Of a stretch of DNA of 64,000 nucleotides, positions 21,980 through 34,058 are shown piece after piece (the first letter of the stretch is position 1; every line of letters starts with the position of its first letter). The stretch is taken from contig NXFV01000810.1 in assembly GCA_002803225.1 (NCBI GenBank), positions 1 to 64,000 on the forward strand. Reading direction: 5' to 3'. The notes below the pieces were generated by a model. That model ran no database searches. It was not told the DNA's origin and was given only the letters and a program-made list of their open reading frames with translations. The stretch comes from Gamarada debralockiae. Taxonomy: Eukaryota; Ascomycota; Leotiomycetes; Helotiales; Hyphodiscaceae. The translations under genes were made by a program, and so were the position numbers.

Positions 21980-22920
21980 GCTGCATCGAGACGTGGCAGC
22001 GAGAATGCGGATACGTCAGCAGCTCAATACTTCTCAGATTATGCCGTGAGTAGGAGTCACATATAATGTGAGGAGGTGGCACAGAATGATGTAAGCTGAT
22101 GCCTATCCCTCCTAAGCTCACACCATGCTGTACGGGATTTTAGATACATGTTTTCTCCCGAGCAGACCCACAATTCGTGCATGTCTATCTCTTATGATGA
22201 TGGTACCGATCATCACATCATAATTGGGTGCGGTAATGAAATTGCCGGACGTGATCCTCAGCGCAAAAGAAGGGATGGTTGACGGAAGCGGCCTTCAAAG
22301 TGAGGATAGCAAAGGATTCGGCGGCGAGATGCATTGGCCAAAGCACCACAAAAGAACGGCATGGTCGACCTCAGAAGAAGCCCGAGTTCACGATTGTCAA
22401 AGTCAACAGACTTTATTTCACAACTGGTGGATTATACAATCCATTTTCCTCGATGGTTTCATTGTACAGTACAGCTTTCCCAAACCACTTTGTAGCTGCG
22501 ATTCGATATCGATGGATTCCAGAAATCTTCAGCTAGGGAATGAGACATCGGCAGTACCGTCATGCAGCTTTCTGCACTGCTCTCGTCTTTCAACAGAGGA
22601 TAGGATGCAGTGCTTTATGATTGGGCAATCCAGCGGATCTCCTATGAGCGTCACGTTTCCAAGTCTTTATGATATGTTAGAGAGCACATTCCACCACCCA
22701 TGCGAAAGTAGCCGCTGGTAGTTCCCCGATCGTTGCCCAATGACAACTCAGCTCGATGAAATGTGTCCTTCACGTTTTCTACCATATTTTGCGTTACGAT
22801 GGCATACAGGTTCAATGAACGCTCGACCATGATTCGTACTCGCGTTCTCGTCGAAAGTGCGAACGAGGAGGCGTCATTCAATGTGTATTCTTGGCCGCGT
22901 GAAGAATTTCCTCCAGAAAC
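21980..22920 (+). pseudogene. Dispersed degenerate repeat, copy 2, with gene remnants
   Basis: Homologous to 13494-14230 by shared blocks in order. A frame at about 22330-22530 reads KKPEFTIVKVNRLYFTTGG then SLYSTAFPNHFVAA. After a decayed middle, another frame at about 22795-22920 reads RFNERSTMIRTRVLVESA and ends VYSWPREEF before TAG. The order of these pieces faintly recalls AIG2/gamma-glutamylcyclotransferase-like proteins, but this is weak. It is treated as a broken gene of uncertain family. Confidence 0.4.
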
Positions 22921-22924
22921 TTTC

Positions 22925-23443
22925 TAGCAGGGCAGCCACTCCGCGCATAGAGCTCAGCTTGGGAAGAAGATGAACGACGAAAAAGAAGAATGAAGGGCTG
23001 TAACAGCTGAATAAAGCATGCATTGAGAGACCGAATTGAAGTCTCAGTTAAACACAGAGAAAGTGGGGTGCCCAGTTATTCTAGCAACAGGGAGCCTATT
23101 CTGATCACCAGTGACCCGCTCTGGTTCCCTGTGATCCTGCTCGCCAGGAGTTGATGCGAGGGTAAGAAAAGCGGCGAGAAGCCACATGCATCGCCGTTTA
23201 GCGAGAACGCAGAAGCAAGTGAGGATTCAGGTTAAATAACAGCAAGTATGTACCGAAGAAACAGGGATATGTACTCCAGAGCTGTACCCAGGCCAGATCT
23301 ATCTATGGACGTGTACGCCATTCCAACCTCTAAACTCTCATGCAGAAATTCAACATGAATGGCATTTTCCTCCTCAACTCCCAAAGTCAAAGTAATTGCA
23401 AGAAGCGAATTTCAACCATCTTTCCCCTTCCTCAACAAATAAT
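22925..23443. other. Intergenic region
   Basis: No gene recognised. It is the 3' flank of the GH16 gene. Confidence 0.4.
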
Positions 23444-24445
23444 CTAAGCCATAAAAGGCACAGGAGTGAATCCATCACTCCTCTTTGAAGCACCTCCATC
23501 CTGATAAACTTTAACCGAGTTGATCATCCAGTACGCATCCTTGAATGCCGCAGGGTTGGCGCCAACATACGCATCGCAAGTGCTAGCCAACGAACCACAA
23601 GATCCGGACGACCAGATATTACCAGCCCATTGGCCACAGAAAGTCGTGTCGAAGATGATGTTGTGGTTCATGAAATGCGAATCGATATTGCAGCCACTTC
23701 CCGAGAACGACGCGACGGGAGTTCCCCAGCCGGTGGGAACTGGGTTGCCTGAGGTAATGTCGCCTGGGATGGCGTTGCGAGGGAAGAAGTACACTTTGAT
23801 CCCTGAAGATGTCCATTCCATTGCGTAGACGCCACCGCCCATGGCGTTGAACCCAGCGCCGTAACCCTGCGTGCTAGCAGTGCCGAAGCTGCAGCCTGTG
23901 CCTGCATTTCCGGCGTTGCAGTCACCGTTTGCAAGGGTGGAGCTGGAGAGTGAGCCTGAGGAAGACATGGTGCAGCCGGATGAGGTGTGTAGCGTGATGG
24001 AGTCGGTTGATTGTGAGTTGACGCCTTCGATAATGTCGATTTCGCCTGATGTTGGCCAGTTGGGTCCAAAAGTCCAGAATGCAGGCCAGACGCCACAAAT
24101 TCCACCTGGCATGTGGGAGATGTCAGCGATGAAGAGACCGTGGGTATAGGCTTTGTTGGAGGTAACGCGCACAGATCCTCGGCCACCGGCAGGGTTCACG
24201 GTGGTGTGGTCAACTCCGAGGTAGACAGCTCCGTTGGAGTATCCTGCAAGACCGGTGGTGTTGGCGACGCCTGCATTGGCAAAGCTGACGAAGCCATCAG
24301 TTGGATCGGCTCCGTCAAAGAAATTGAACTCTGAGAAGAAATTCTGATTGTCGTAATTGTCCTCGAGGGTGTAAGCAGCGTTTGCGATGCCAGCAGCGCA
24401 AACAACGGATGCACCAAGGTGCATGAGAAGTTGTGGAAAACGCAT
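23444..24445 (-). CDS. Secreted GH16 endo-1,3(4)-beta-glucanase
   Basis: A single exon of 333 residues. A signal peptide of about 23 residues ends in ANA. The glycoside hydrolase family 16 fold follows. The catalytic signature is GEIDIIEG (134-141), in which E135 is the nucleophile and E140 the general acid/base. Upstream, PGGICGVWPAFWTFGPNWP is the usual substrate-cleft strand. Cysteines in the second half fit conserved disulfides. It hydrolyses beta-1,3/1,4-linked glucan outside the cell, either plant cell-wall polymer or the fungus's own wall. There is no C-terminal GPI-like or binding module. A TATA box lies about 140 bp upstream. Confidence 0.92.
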   Translation of the reverse strand: MRFPQLLMHLGASVVCAAGIANAAYTLEDNYDNQNFFSEFNFFDGADPTDGFVSFANAGVANTTGLAGYSNGAVYLGVDHTTVNPAGGRGSVRVTSNKAYTHGLFIADISHMPGGICGVWPAFWTFGPNWPTSGEIDIIEGVNSQSTDSITLHTSSGCTMSSSGSLSSSTLANGDCNAGNAGTGCSFGTASTQGYGAGFNAMGGGVYAMEWTSSGIKVYFFPRNAIPGDITSGNPVPTGWGTPVASFSGSGCNIDSHFMNHNIIFDTTFCGQWAGNIWSSGSCGSLASTCDAYVGANPAAFKDAYWMINSVKVYQDGGASKRSDGFTPVPFMA

Positions 24446-24583
24446 GATGGTTGATGCAAGTGTAATTTTTCCGAATGAGTGTGAAAGATTGTGATTGAGT
24501 CGAAGAAGTCGAAATGGCAGAAGATGAAGAACAAACTTTGAGATGCCGAATGAAGGTCGAGAAAGGTGGGAGAGTTTGCTCGA

Positions 24584-24591
24584 TATTTATA
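24584..24591 (-). promoter_or_regulatory. TATA box of the GH16 gene
   Basis: TATAAATA on the minus strand, about 140 bp upstream of the ATG at 24445. Confidence 0.5.
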
Positions 24592-26569
24592 AAGGCGTCG
24601 GATACAATGAGTGTGTTGCTTTTGTATTGTGCGATTTCAATAATGTGGATGAATAGTCTATGAATAGCTCTGAAAAGCTATTGTGGCTGACTCGCAGTCT
24701 TGATATTGCGAAAGTCAGAAGAATAGAATGGAACCGCGTAAGGAGTGACGGTGTTTGTCTGTAACTGACTCAGATAATAAAAGCAGAATAATGGCCTTCT
24801 TTGAAAATGGGCGTCGAGGAAGTCAAATACCTTCAGTTCTTCCTTCCATCTTTTGGGGAGGTCCACTCTGGGGCACACCTTCACTTTGAATGTGGCCACT
24901 TAGCATTGGGCATTGCACACAAGCTTTTTGCACCCATGATCTTAATGACCCAGTAACGACCCCATGCCAGGAGATGGAAACCATGGATGTAAACCTGTGA
25001 TGTTTTGCCAGCTTGGTGGCCGGGAGGTTTGGCGTTGCGAAGTCCATGCCTGGGACGAAGTTGAATGGTCGCCAGCCACACAGACAAATGAAAATCAGGC
25101 CGCAAGCGAGACAAACGGTTGGGAATTTGAAAAGTCTGATCTTCATGAAAGGAGATGAGTTGTTGACCAGTTAGAAGGCCAAGTTTGCCTCATCGCGCGT
25201 ATGATAGTGGTGTTCATTGTTTGAAGTTTGTCGTTCCTGAACGATCAGAGCCAACCATGCCCTGTGGCGTCGGAAAACCCGCCCTTAAGCGAGGACTAGC
25301 GGGCGATCGCCTGACTTCCCCCTTTTCACCAATCTTCTTTCTTGAAACATTTACAGGAGATTTTGGAAACAAAGTCCATTATTGCTCCACGTAAGCCTGG
25401 TAGGGCTCTCAGTCACTGCATCAATGAAACGTGACAGACGAATCTCGTCTTTGCACGTGCGAGTGGTTGTGCCACGTCTGTGAGCTTCGCGAATCGTAAC
25501 GCATTTCAGCCACATATGGGGTGCTTAAAACGCATTTGATATAGGCCCCTTGAAGAATCTGGACCTGCTGATCTCAAATCAGCAAGCACATTGGATCTCT
25601 TAATCCTCTTTATCGATAACGGCGGCTGTTTCTGCGACCCGATAGGATGTTGATCTTTGGGCTTCGAAATGACATGAGAATATCAAAATCTCCTGAATAG
25701 GCAACTCGGAACCAAAGAGTCCTGGCTACAGTTGGGCATGAAATCGTCCTAAGTTGTGACAGAGCTCTTCGGCACAAATTTGAAGATTTAAGTGTCGCCT
25801 GGCAACCTGAACTGTCGCCACGTTCACGTTTGAGTTGTAGAATACCTAAATGTTACATTCATGCCGTTTTCATTGTGCAAGTCTGGCACTTTTTGATTCG
25901 CATATTTCAAGGCCCTAGCTAGTCACTTTTGTCTGAACATTGCCCCTGGAAACGCTTGACAAGAACAGACCCGGATTCGAAATTAACGATCACGTGATGA
26001 ACAAACACCTCCTCGAGCAATTACAATCCTTGCAGAGTCACAGCTACTCAAAGGACAAGGACTCTCCCATATTTTCAGAATCTTTGAGTCCTACAGTTGC
26101 ACTCGATATATTCTTAGCTCATTGCCCCAAAGGCGCCGAAGTCCGGAACATAATGTTCAAAGCAAGTGGCTAAAGCAGTTCAAGCCACGAGAGGAGATGA
26201 GCTCCGTTCTTTTCTGTTTCGTTCACCATATTGAAGGCGAATTGCATTGATGATTATTGAGAGTACTTTTTCATGAAGCATTGCTATACATATATAGGAG
26301 AGCAAAAGAGAGTATACCTCTGATGCAATTTCAATGCTAAAAGAACTTTATCATGAGCTTGACAAAAGAAACGTGTGGGTTGGAATTGCCTAATCGGGTA
26401 TAGCCTGTATTCCCCCCTCTTCTGTGATATAAGAGAGCGCTTCCCCTCCTTGTATTTCAGCTCCTTAGATATCAGCTAGGTCTAGAAATGTCACTATATT
26501 TCGCCCCCCAAAATACAGCTCAACTGACAAAACGTGACTGGAACACCCCAACATCCCAGTTTCATTAGC
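24592..26569. other. Gene-poor interval between GH16 and permease pseudogene
   Basis: A minus-strand frame at 24823-25146 starts with a hydrophobic signal-like N-terminus (FPTVCLACGLIFICLCGW), and overlapping frames continue to 24678. Without a convincing splice join or family match it is not called a gene. The rest, to 26569, holds only short frames. Confidence 0.35.
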
Positions 26570-27329
26570 AAAAGAAGTAATAAAGTCTGAACCACAGAGG
26601 TCTCGCTTCATTCTCTGCGCAGTCCACGCCCTTCAACGCCTGCAACTCCTCACCGGTATCTTTTATCCCCATGCTGATATTGATCTCAGATACTTTCACA
26701 AACTTGATCTTAAACCAAAGTTTATACCCAACCAAACTCAACAATATAATTGGTGCCGCAAGATACACTTCAAAGAAGTTGATCACCAATTCTCTCGCCG
26801 TCATGCTTGCATAGCCTTGGGGAGAGCCCCGTCCAGAATTGAGCATCAAAGACGAGCCTTTTGAAAATGAATCCGACCCAGGGTCCGATCACACCTAGTT
26901 GTGGGCGGAAGGGAAGGTCATCCAGTGTGTGTCCGTGGAACTTCCACCCAGCGCGGAACCGGATGTGGCAGAGGCAAATTGTCAGCCATGTGAAGATGGC
27001 GCTGAAACCACTTGTCGCCACTAACCAGTCGAAGACATCGTCCTCGGCCGTTGTGTTCAAGACCACTGTATATGCAATGAGCCCCATTGCGTTGGAAATT
27101 AGAATCGCGACCAGTGGACGACCTTTGCGATCGATATATGCGATGAATTGCGGGGGTTGCTGTTCTGCAAGCGTTCGAGAGGATCCGTAGATGGAGGAAT
27201 TGCCAACGAAGAGAACGGTGACAATGACCACGATGTTGAAGATAGATGTGAGACCGTAATACCGGCATTCGTGATGGCGAGGACGAACAGGCAGGCTTTA
27301 GCATCTTCGGAGGTCTGGCCGTTGATGAG

Positions 27330-28526
27330 TTACCAAAAATCGCCCGCCTGCCTAAAGGCCCCGCAAGAATTTACTAAAAGAACACTAGTCGCATTAGATA
27401 CCCTTTTAATTTCCCAAGCCTGGCTTATAATATCCCCTCTAAGGTTCCAATTCTCTTTAACTATCGTTAACTATGGAGGTGAGAAAAGGGGTGAAGCCAT
27501 ATAGAAAAATTCCTGTTTATTTTAGGATCTAGACGCTCGTTTGGTCTTATGCCAAGACAATTAGACCCACTATTTTTGATTCGTTGTTCGGGAATTTCAG
27601 AATCCACCCACCCAATCCGATTCCTTTCTTCGTATATCATTCTTACTATCACTTAAATAATATGAGAATGAAGCATAAATGTGCGCTGATCTTATTGATA
27701 TGTAAGATTACCTCGCCCTTATATCACTACATAGCTCCCACTTCGACAACTTTTGCTCTCTCTCTCCCCTCTTTTGTCCTTGCCCCCGTATCTACAGTAA
27801 AGTCAGTGACTAGGTATAAATCCTAGAGTTGAGACGACGGTGAGACCTGGTAAACACCCAGCTAACACCAAGCACAGCCTTGTCCAGGATATTCTCCTCT
27901 CCTGCATTTACGATGACCGTCACCATTCTCATCCTCGGCTACCGCAAAGCGGGCATCACCCCGGAGGAATTCCGTACCCAGTGCGAGGGCACTCTCATGC
28001 CTCTCCTTAAAGACATCCTCGGCGAGCACTTCCCGCTCTCCCACACGCGCCGCTATATCCAACGGACCGCAAGTGCTTTCAAGTTTCTTTCCCACTCAAA
28101 TCCCTCCCACGCGGCGCCATGAAAGAAGACCAGCTAACACAAAGCTCCAGGAGGGACCCAAAGCCGATGGCAACACGGATCGCAATCCCACGACCCCGGC
28201 CACGGTTTTCGTTGGCTCGCAGGCCGACTTCGACTACGATTCTGTTGCCGAGCTGACGTTCGCGGACCAGGCTGCATTTGGAGCGTTCCTTGACGTGTTG
28301 CAGCAGCCGGATAACGCGGCTAAGCTTGCTGAAGCAGAGGGCAAGTTTGCGGATATTAGCAAGAGGGCGATTGTTAGGGTGGGTGAGATTGATGTGACGA
28401 AGAAGGAGTGATTGCCGGAGTTGGAGTTTGCTTTTAGCGTGAATCTAATTGAGCATAAGCTTGCTTATATTCCAAAGAGAAGCGGCGGTGAACTCTTAGC
28501 CGTGGTAAACTTTTCCCCCCCCTGAG
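27330..28526. mobile_element. Inserted segment carrying an EthD gene inside the permease pseudogene
   Basis: Permease coding stops at about 28527 and resumes at 27329 with only a few residues missing. The segment between has no permease sequence. It holds about 550 bp of AT-rich non-coding DNA and an intact plus-strand EthD gene. TGAG occurs at both edges (a possible 4-bp target duplication), but terminal repeats were not found, so the insertion mechanism is unknown. Confidence 0.55.
27913..28411 (+). CDS. EthD-domain protein
   Basis: Two exons, 27913-28068 and 28145-28411, give 140 residues. The intron starts with GC (GCAAGT) rather than GT and ends CTAACACAAAG with a good branch site; the join restores frame and family order. 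The EthD fold, a dimeric alpha/beta barrel, is visible as ILILGYRKAGITPEEF, then LSHTRRY, and FDYDSVAELTFADQAAF in the second exon. Family members are small enzymes or accessory proteins, some in polyketide or ether degradation pathways. The substrate is unknown. It lies inside a dead permease on the opposite strand and appears intact. Confidence 0.8.
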
Positions 28527-29425
28527 GATCGTTTTAGGGGACAAGGAGTCCAACCAGCATCAAAAATATGAGGTAGAACTATTGTATGATCAGTAAAGTC
28601 TCGAAATTACTGAATGATGATGAATAGAGAGACATACGAGCGTGATTCTCCAAAAGACCTGCTTCACGGCTCTAGGAAGCGATTTACACGGGTTTTCTGA
28701 CTCAGCAGCTGCTAATCCCACCAGTTCAGTGCCGCTGAATGCGAATGCTGCGGTGACGAATACGGAACAGAGACCTTTGAAGCCGTCGTTGAAAGCTCCT
28801 GGGATTGTGCCAGTATTTGCCACCGATGTATTCGCCTTTAGGCACACCATCACAGTCCAGGATGATACCTAGAATACTGTAGACATCATGTCAGTATGTC
28901 ACGATGAGGAAGAGAGTAAGAGAACTCACATGAATCCGATTATTGAAATCACTTTCACGAGCGCAAACCAAAACCCCGCCTCTCCGTATCCCTGGGCACC
29001 GAAGACATTGATCGAGATGATCAGTACCAAGAAGATCGTCACCCAGACTGCCGGGGAGATTGGTGAGTTCCAGTATTTGATTGTGATGGCAAGGGCCACG
29101 ATTTCGAGGGGAAGAGTTACCATCCATTGTAAGGCATACTAAATATCAAGATGGTCAGTATAGATATTCGCTCCGAATTTTCTCTCTCTGGAGAAGCTTT
29201 CATTCCACCCCATCGCAAAACCATATGCAGGATCCAGAAATCTCGTCGCCAACGTGCTGAAACTTCGAGCAATGAGAAACAAACAGCTCAGTTCTCCTAG
29301 TGCATAGACAGTACAATACAGCATGAAGCTGATTAGACTGAAAGCAATGAGGAGCGATGATGGACCGCCAACCGCGAGGGCTTTGCCGGACCGAACAAAC
29401 AATCCAGTTCCTCTTCCAATATGTC

Positions 29426-31770
29426 AGCAAAACGTGTCTCACAACAGGCATCAAAAGGTGAGTGGAAAGACTTACCGACAGAGCCTCCGGTTGCTCAGGG
29501 AGATCCTCTGAGAGGGTTTGGCGTAGGTAAGAATGGCGCTGAGCGAGTTCATGAGGTTTGTTGTATGAGAAGAGGCCAATGCCTGGTATATATACTCGAA
29601 AAGCAATAAACAATCACTGCAAAAATGTGGCCATTCAAAAAAGGGTTTCTTACAGCACGAGGGTGTAGTAGAACATGCCACATTTTATGCGCCATAGAAG
29701 AAATCCACACTCAGAAAGGACTGCTTCTTTTTAGCTCGGGCAGTCTCTTCACCTCTCGCAGGTCGACGTGGTTGGCTCTGGAGAATTTAACAGGGAAGAG
29801 ATACACAAATGAAAGCCATGTCCAACTACAGATAACAACGATCAAATCGCTTTCAAGGCCGAAGAAAACCTACGTAGAGTTGCATGGTGTCTTAGCGGGA
29901 GGTGAAGTCGAGCTGTTGAATATTTGCGGAAAGGTGGCGTGATGGCTAAAAGGCCAGACGTTGCGACTAGCTCCAAATTCTGAAAAGAATGGACTTTCGA
30001 TTTAGCGACCTGTGACTTGCGATGATGATTAGCAGCAAATCAACATAAACAGATTTTGAGGTGAAGTTGGGGAGGGTGCTCTGAAATTTTGGAGGAAGGA
30101 CCGTAAAACACAGCCGCACGGAGTTCTAGTAAGAAGCCACTCTTAGAGCGCAACTGAGACTCCCCGTACCTCGCCGTATTTCATCGGGTCCACTTCACCC
30201 CTCGTTCTGAAAGATCATGATTTCATGAGGAAAGCCGTTCCCAAGCTCTTAAGTATACCTTGAGATCAGGATGGTTTCTAAGAAATTGTGCAATCCAAGG
30301 CAAGTTCAAACAATGAAGAGAATGTGATAGATCTGATCAAATACAATTCAATTGATAAGGGAAAGAGAGTCTTACGAATAGGGGAGAATTTGGCGATAGT
30401 GACTTCACTGAGTGATTCTCTCGTAGCGAGATCAGCTGGGTTAGACTGATGGGAACAGTCGACATGGAAATAATTACCATTTAACAATCTGTGAACCTAC
30501 GACGATCCCCTAGAGCCACCAAAAGAACCATACTAATTTGCGACACTGCAACAGGCGCTCAAAGCCTCAAAACGTTTGCAATGATGGCAAGCAAAATTTC
30601 CCGAAACCGAATCTCAACCGGCAAGGACGTTCCTGAAAGTGCTTTTGTCAAACTTCAGTCTCATATTGACCACATACTGCTTATTTTCTCCGGCCCCCAT
30701 CCACGGGGGACCAGGCGCTCTCCCTATGGCTCTGACCAATATTGTTATCTCCTGTCTTCGAAAGTCCATCTTTCTCTGGAGGTTATGGACTCAGAGTGGA
30801 AATGCTTTTTGTGATCGTTGCAATGGCATATACGATACCTGCATGGGCTGTTATCCTCGCTTTCATCTTGATGGCAATATCGCGGCCGAATGGCGGATTG
30901 AGTCGAAGGATGGTAGACATGCAGACCTCCAAATGGAAAATTCACAAAAGTCTGAGGTTAGAGATGATGAATTTATTTGGATACAGAAGGCTGAAGTAAG
31001 TAGACTTTGCTGTGAGGGTTGAAGGGAATTGATTCCGAGATGTATAGATCGTTAGTAACGGCTGTGGAGTTGCGGAAACTGTGGAAGGTACTTGCCTACC
31101 AAGCTCTCAGTCCAATGGAAGGTACATGATGCAGCTTTTCAGTCCCATGCGTAAATCCACATTCAAAATCAAGATAACAAAACATAGCTGACAAGGCTCT
31201 TGGAAAGTGAAAGAATTCTTTTATCGGAGGAAGAGCAATGTTGTATAAACCCCATACGATCAGATGTGCTGTTGCAGAAAAGGACGTTCAGAACTTTCGA
31301 ACTTTGCTGCACTTTCTCGGAATCCGTTTGGATCATTTGCAAAACAAGACAGAATACCTCTTTAAGAAAATTCCTCAAAGTTTAAGCTCCTATGAATCTC
31401 TAGATCTTGAGAAGGCGCAATCACTCGATTGCATGCCTGGAAGTCGCACAAAGTTTCCATATTAGATAAGGAAGCGTGCCACACGATGGATAAAGAGAGT
31501 CGAAAGGTCTTCTGGAATACGAGAGATGAATGATTTGCGAACTGAGAAGGAGTGCAAAAGAGCGAAATTAATCTGGGAAATGAGATGGGGGTGCGGGGCA
31601 ATGTGTATCACAATTTAGGTGTGGTTTTATCCGACCGCCCAATCCAGTAATTCGAAGCCTCACAGAAATATTGACGATCTCAGAATTTACTCAACTTCCA
31701 ACCATGCTAAACGAGTGAGAATTTTCTAAAGCCTCTCACTACTAGCACGCGGACATAGTACATCGCAAAG
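29426..31770. other. Intergenic region without a supported gene
   Basis: Overlapping frames at 30491-31022 include a membrane-like stretch (FVIVAMAYTIPAWAVILAFILMA) but shift frame and match nothing I recognise; they may be a gene remnant. The rest shows short frames only. The last 100 bp are the leader of the PRP4 gene. Confidence 0.35.
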
Positions 31771-33510
31771 ATGCATCCATCAAGACAGGCATATGTGGAG
31801 GAGGCAGAACCAGATGTAAGCAAACCCCCTCTTCTCCAAACTCGTCAAGCTCGCAGAGAGTATTCATATGATCCTAGAAGGACGATGCGCCATGATACTG
31901 CTTCAGCAAAGGGTGTTCATGAAGCTGATGGATTTGGTGTAACTTCCAGGACACGGCTATTGACTTGGCAAACGTTCGTAAGTAGAGCATCACATCCTCA
32001 CCCTCGAGGCTTCGCTAACAGCAGGCCAGCCCTCGATCGCGATTATGATATGCCCTCTGCCACCGCGGGCATAGCCCCAGAGCGTGCCTCAGCGATTCTC
32101 TCACAATTTCAAAGAAAGCGACGAGCTGCAGCGATTGCTGTGCCGACTGACGATGGACGAGTACGAGCACGGTTGCGAGAGATGGGAGAGCCGATTACAC
32201 TATTTGGAGAAGGACCAGGCGATCGTAGAGACCGGTTGAGAGAGCTGCTTTCAATACAGGCGGAGATCGATGCAGAGGAAGACGAGGATGGGGATGCGAC
32301 AATGCAAGATGCCGACGGCCGGAATGAGCAAGAACAAGAAGAGGAGTTTTACACGAAGGGCATACAAGAGTTGGTCACGGCGAGGAAGGATATTGCGCGA
32401 TACTCGTTACCCAGGGCAAAGAGGAGAATAGCGAGTCAGAAGAACGAGGCTACGATACCATTGAGAACGCACGTCAAGTTCAGGAAGGGAATCAAGGAGC
32501 GGCTGCAAGGATTTGAGCTTCAGGGCAGTCAAATGGCTGGTGAGAGACCTGTTAGCATGACGCGATTTTCACCGAGCGGAGAGATCATTGCTGCTGGAAA
32601 CTGGGGAGGTGGCATTAAGTTGCTGAGTGTCCCGAATTTGGAAGAGAAGAGAACTTTGCGTGGGCATACAGATCGAATCGGAGGCATTTCATGGTTTCCA
32701 GGTGCTACATTACTAGATCAAAATGTGTCGTTGGATTCGGTAAATCTGGCGTCTGGCGGAGCGGAAGGAAATATCCATCTATGGTCTTTGAACCAAGACA
32801 CCCCTATTTCGACACTCGCCGGTCACAACCAACGAGTCTGCCGAGTTGAATTCCATCCTTCTGGCCGATATCTCGCGTCCGCATCTGAGGATACTACCTG
32901 GAGATTATGGGACGTCAATACAACCACCGAGTTACTTCTTCAAGAAGGACACTCTCGGGGAGTTTTTGCGCTCAGCTACAACACGGACGGATCCCTATTG
33001 GCTAGTGCGGGTATGGACAGTATCGGTCGAATCTGGGATCTGCGAACAGGACGAACAGTCATGATTCTTGAAGGACACATTCGACCCATATATGCTCTAG
33101 ACTGGGGTGTCGACGGCCATCGCGTTCTCTCTGGATCTGGAGATGGATGGATCAAATGTTGGGATATCCGGAAAGTTCAAGCAGCTGGAGGAGTCGGCGC
33201 TCATCGCAGTGTTGTCTCGGATCTTCGATGGTATAAAGGAATGGATGATCCTGCTCAGGGGTTCGAACTAGAGGCTGATGAGAAAGGGGATCGGAAACCT
33301 AAGAAGTCGGGCACCTTCTTTGTCTCAAGTGGATTTGACAAAAATGTCAATATCTTCTCAGCGGATGATTGGTCTTTGGTCCAGTCTCTCAGCGGTCATA
33401 CGGGTAACGTTCACAGTGTTGATACCAGCAAGGATGGGAAGTGGATTGTTAGTGGTGGCTATGACCGGACAGTCAAGCTCTGGGGTCGGAACGATATGGA
33501 GGGGCTTTGA
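31771..33510 (+). CDS. PRP4: U4/U6 snRNP protein Prp4 (WD40)
   Basis: Exons 31771-31815, 31950-31977 and 32030-33510 give 517 residues. The small second exon encodes DTAIDLANV, a segment conserved in ascomycete Prp4; the introns have GTAAGC and GTAAGT donors and CTGATGG and GCTAAC branch sites. The frame is also open straight through both introns. An SFM (Prp4-type) motif lies at about 62-98 ([24 protein letters not shown] region). Seven WD40 repeats run from about 215 to the end, with repeated GH-x(n)-(L/I)W-(D/S) units such as [14 protein letters not shown]. Prp4 is a scaffold of the U4/U6.U5 tri-snRNP and binds Prp3 in the nucleus during spliceosome assembly. Confidence 0.92.
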   Translation: MHPSRQAYVEEAEPDVSKPPLLQTRQARREYSYDPRRTMRHDTASAKGVHEADGFGVTSRTRLLTWQTFVSRASHPHPRGFANSRPALDRDYDMPSATAGIAPERASAILSQFQRKRRAAAIAVPTDDGRVRARLREMGEPITLFGEGPGDRRDRLRELLSIQAEIDAEEDEDGDATMQDADGRNEQEQEEEFYTKGIQELVTARKDIARYSLPRAKRRIASQKNEATIPLRTHVKFRKGIKERLQGFELQGSQMAGERPVSMTRFSPSGEIIAAGNWGGGIKLLSVPNLEEKRTLRGHTDRIGGISWFPGATLLDQNVSLDSVNLASGGAEGNIHLWSLNQDTPISTLAGHNQRVCRVEFHPSGRYLASASEDTTWRLWDVNTTTELLLQEGHSRGVFALSYNTDGSLLASAGMDSIGRIWDLRTGRTVMILEGHIRPIYALDWGVDGHRVLSGSGDGWIKCWDIRKVQAAGGVGAHRSVVSDLRWYKGMDDPAQGFELEADEKGDRKPKKSGTFFVSSGFDKNVNIFSADDWSLVQSLSGHTGNVHSVDTSKDGKWIVSGGYDRTVKLWGRNDMEGL

Positions 33511-34058
33511 TTATGATACTTGGAGACTCCATGGGCGTTTATGGATGAAAATGGGTGGGTCTTCCATGAGCTTAGGATTGTTGAGTACAAATTACATACT
33601 TGACTTCGTCAAACGCGGGTTCACATCCAAGTCTTAGTGAGTACAGTTGTAGTTTTCAGGCTGCGACTTTAGGGGGAAGCTTCATTGACCGTATGCTTTT
33701 GATGTCAGCCAAAGTGACTCTTCGAAACCCCAACAGAAAGCATATTTTCAATTGCTGACATGGACCGAGTCACCAGGTGAATGTTCCAGAACATATCACA
33801 GGATGTCCATGTACGGATTTAATGCAAGTCTTGCCTGGAATCGCTCAGCTGATTCCCGCAAGCTCCAAACAGTCAGACTTCCAAAGAATGAGAGGCCATT
33901 ATCTTGGAATGTCGTGCAGCTGCGCCAAATCTCTGCCCGTTCATCTCTGTTTGAAAAGTTTCAGGCAGAAGACCCAACCACTGGGCAGACTCCTTATAAA
34001 TTGGCCTCCTTTCCCGATCTGTTCTCGCTTTGGGTGTCACTTCAACAATCTTGTCAAA
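33511..34058. other. Intergenic region
   Basis: 3' flank of PRP4 and upstream sequence of the first 2EXR remnant. No gene recognised. Confidence 0.4.

Larger units (their letters stand above)
26570..29425 (-). pseudogene. Amino-acid permease (YAT/AAT family), broken and split
   Basis: Minus-strand blocks match fungal amino-acid permeases in order. About 29140-29400: GLFVRSGKALAVGGP and ATRFLDPAYGFAMGWN. 28926-29135: membrane helices. 28590-28790: AFSGTELVGLAAAE. About 28530-28575: LVGLLVP then NDP. 26600-27327: NGQTSEDAKA, VGNSSIYGSSRTLA, and the C-terminal helices. Lesions are a mutated donor after GWN (GAAAGC), a TAA in place of Tyr before NDP (28534-28536), a one-base frameshift near 27250, and about 1.2 kb of foreign sequence between NDP and NGQT. 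Functional members are 12-helix plasma-membrane importers; this copy cannot make one. Confidence 0.8.

Noticed and set aside
22224..22721. 165-codon plus-strand frame
   Set aside because: It overlaps the degenerate repeat copy 2; a different frame there looks more protein-like, and none is intact.
30491..31022. Possible membrane protein gene with a hydrophobic stretch
   Set aside because: The frames overlap and shift, no start or splice structure is convincing, and no family was recognised.
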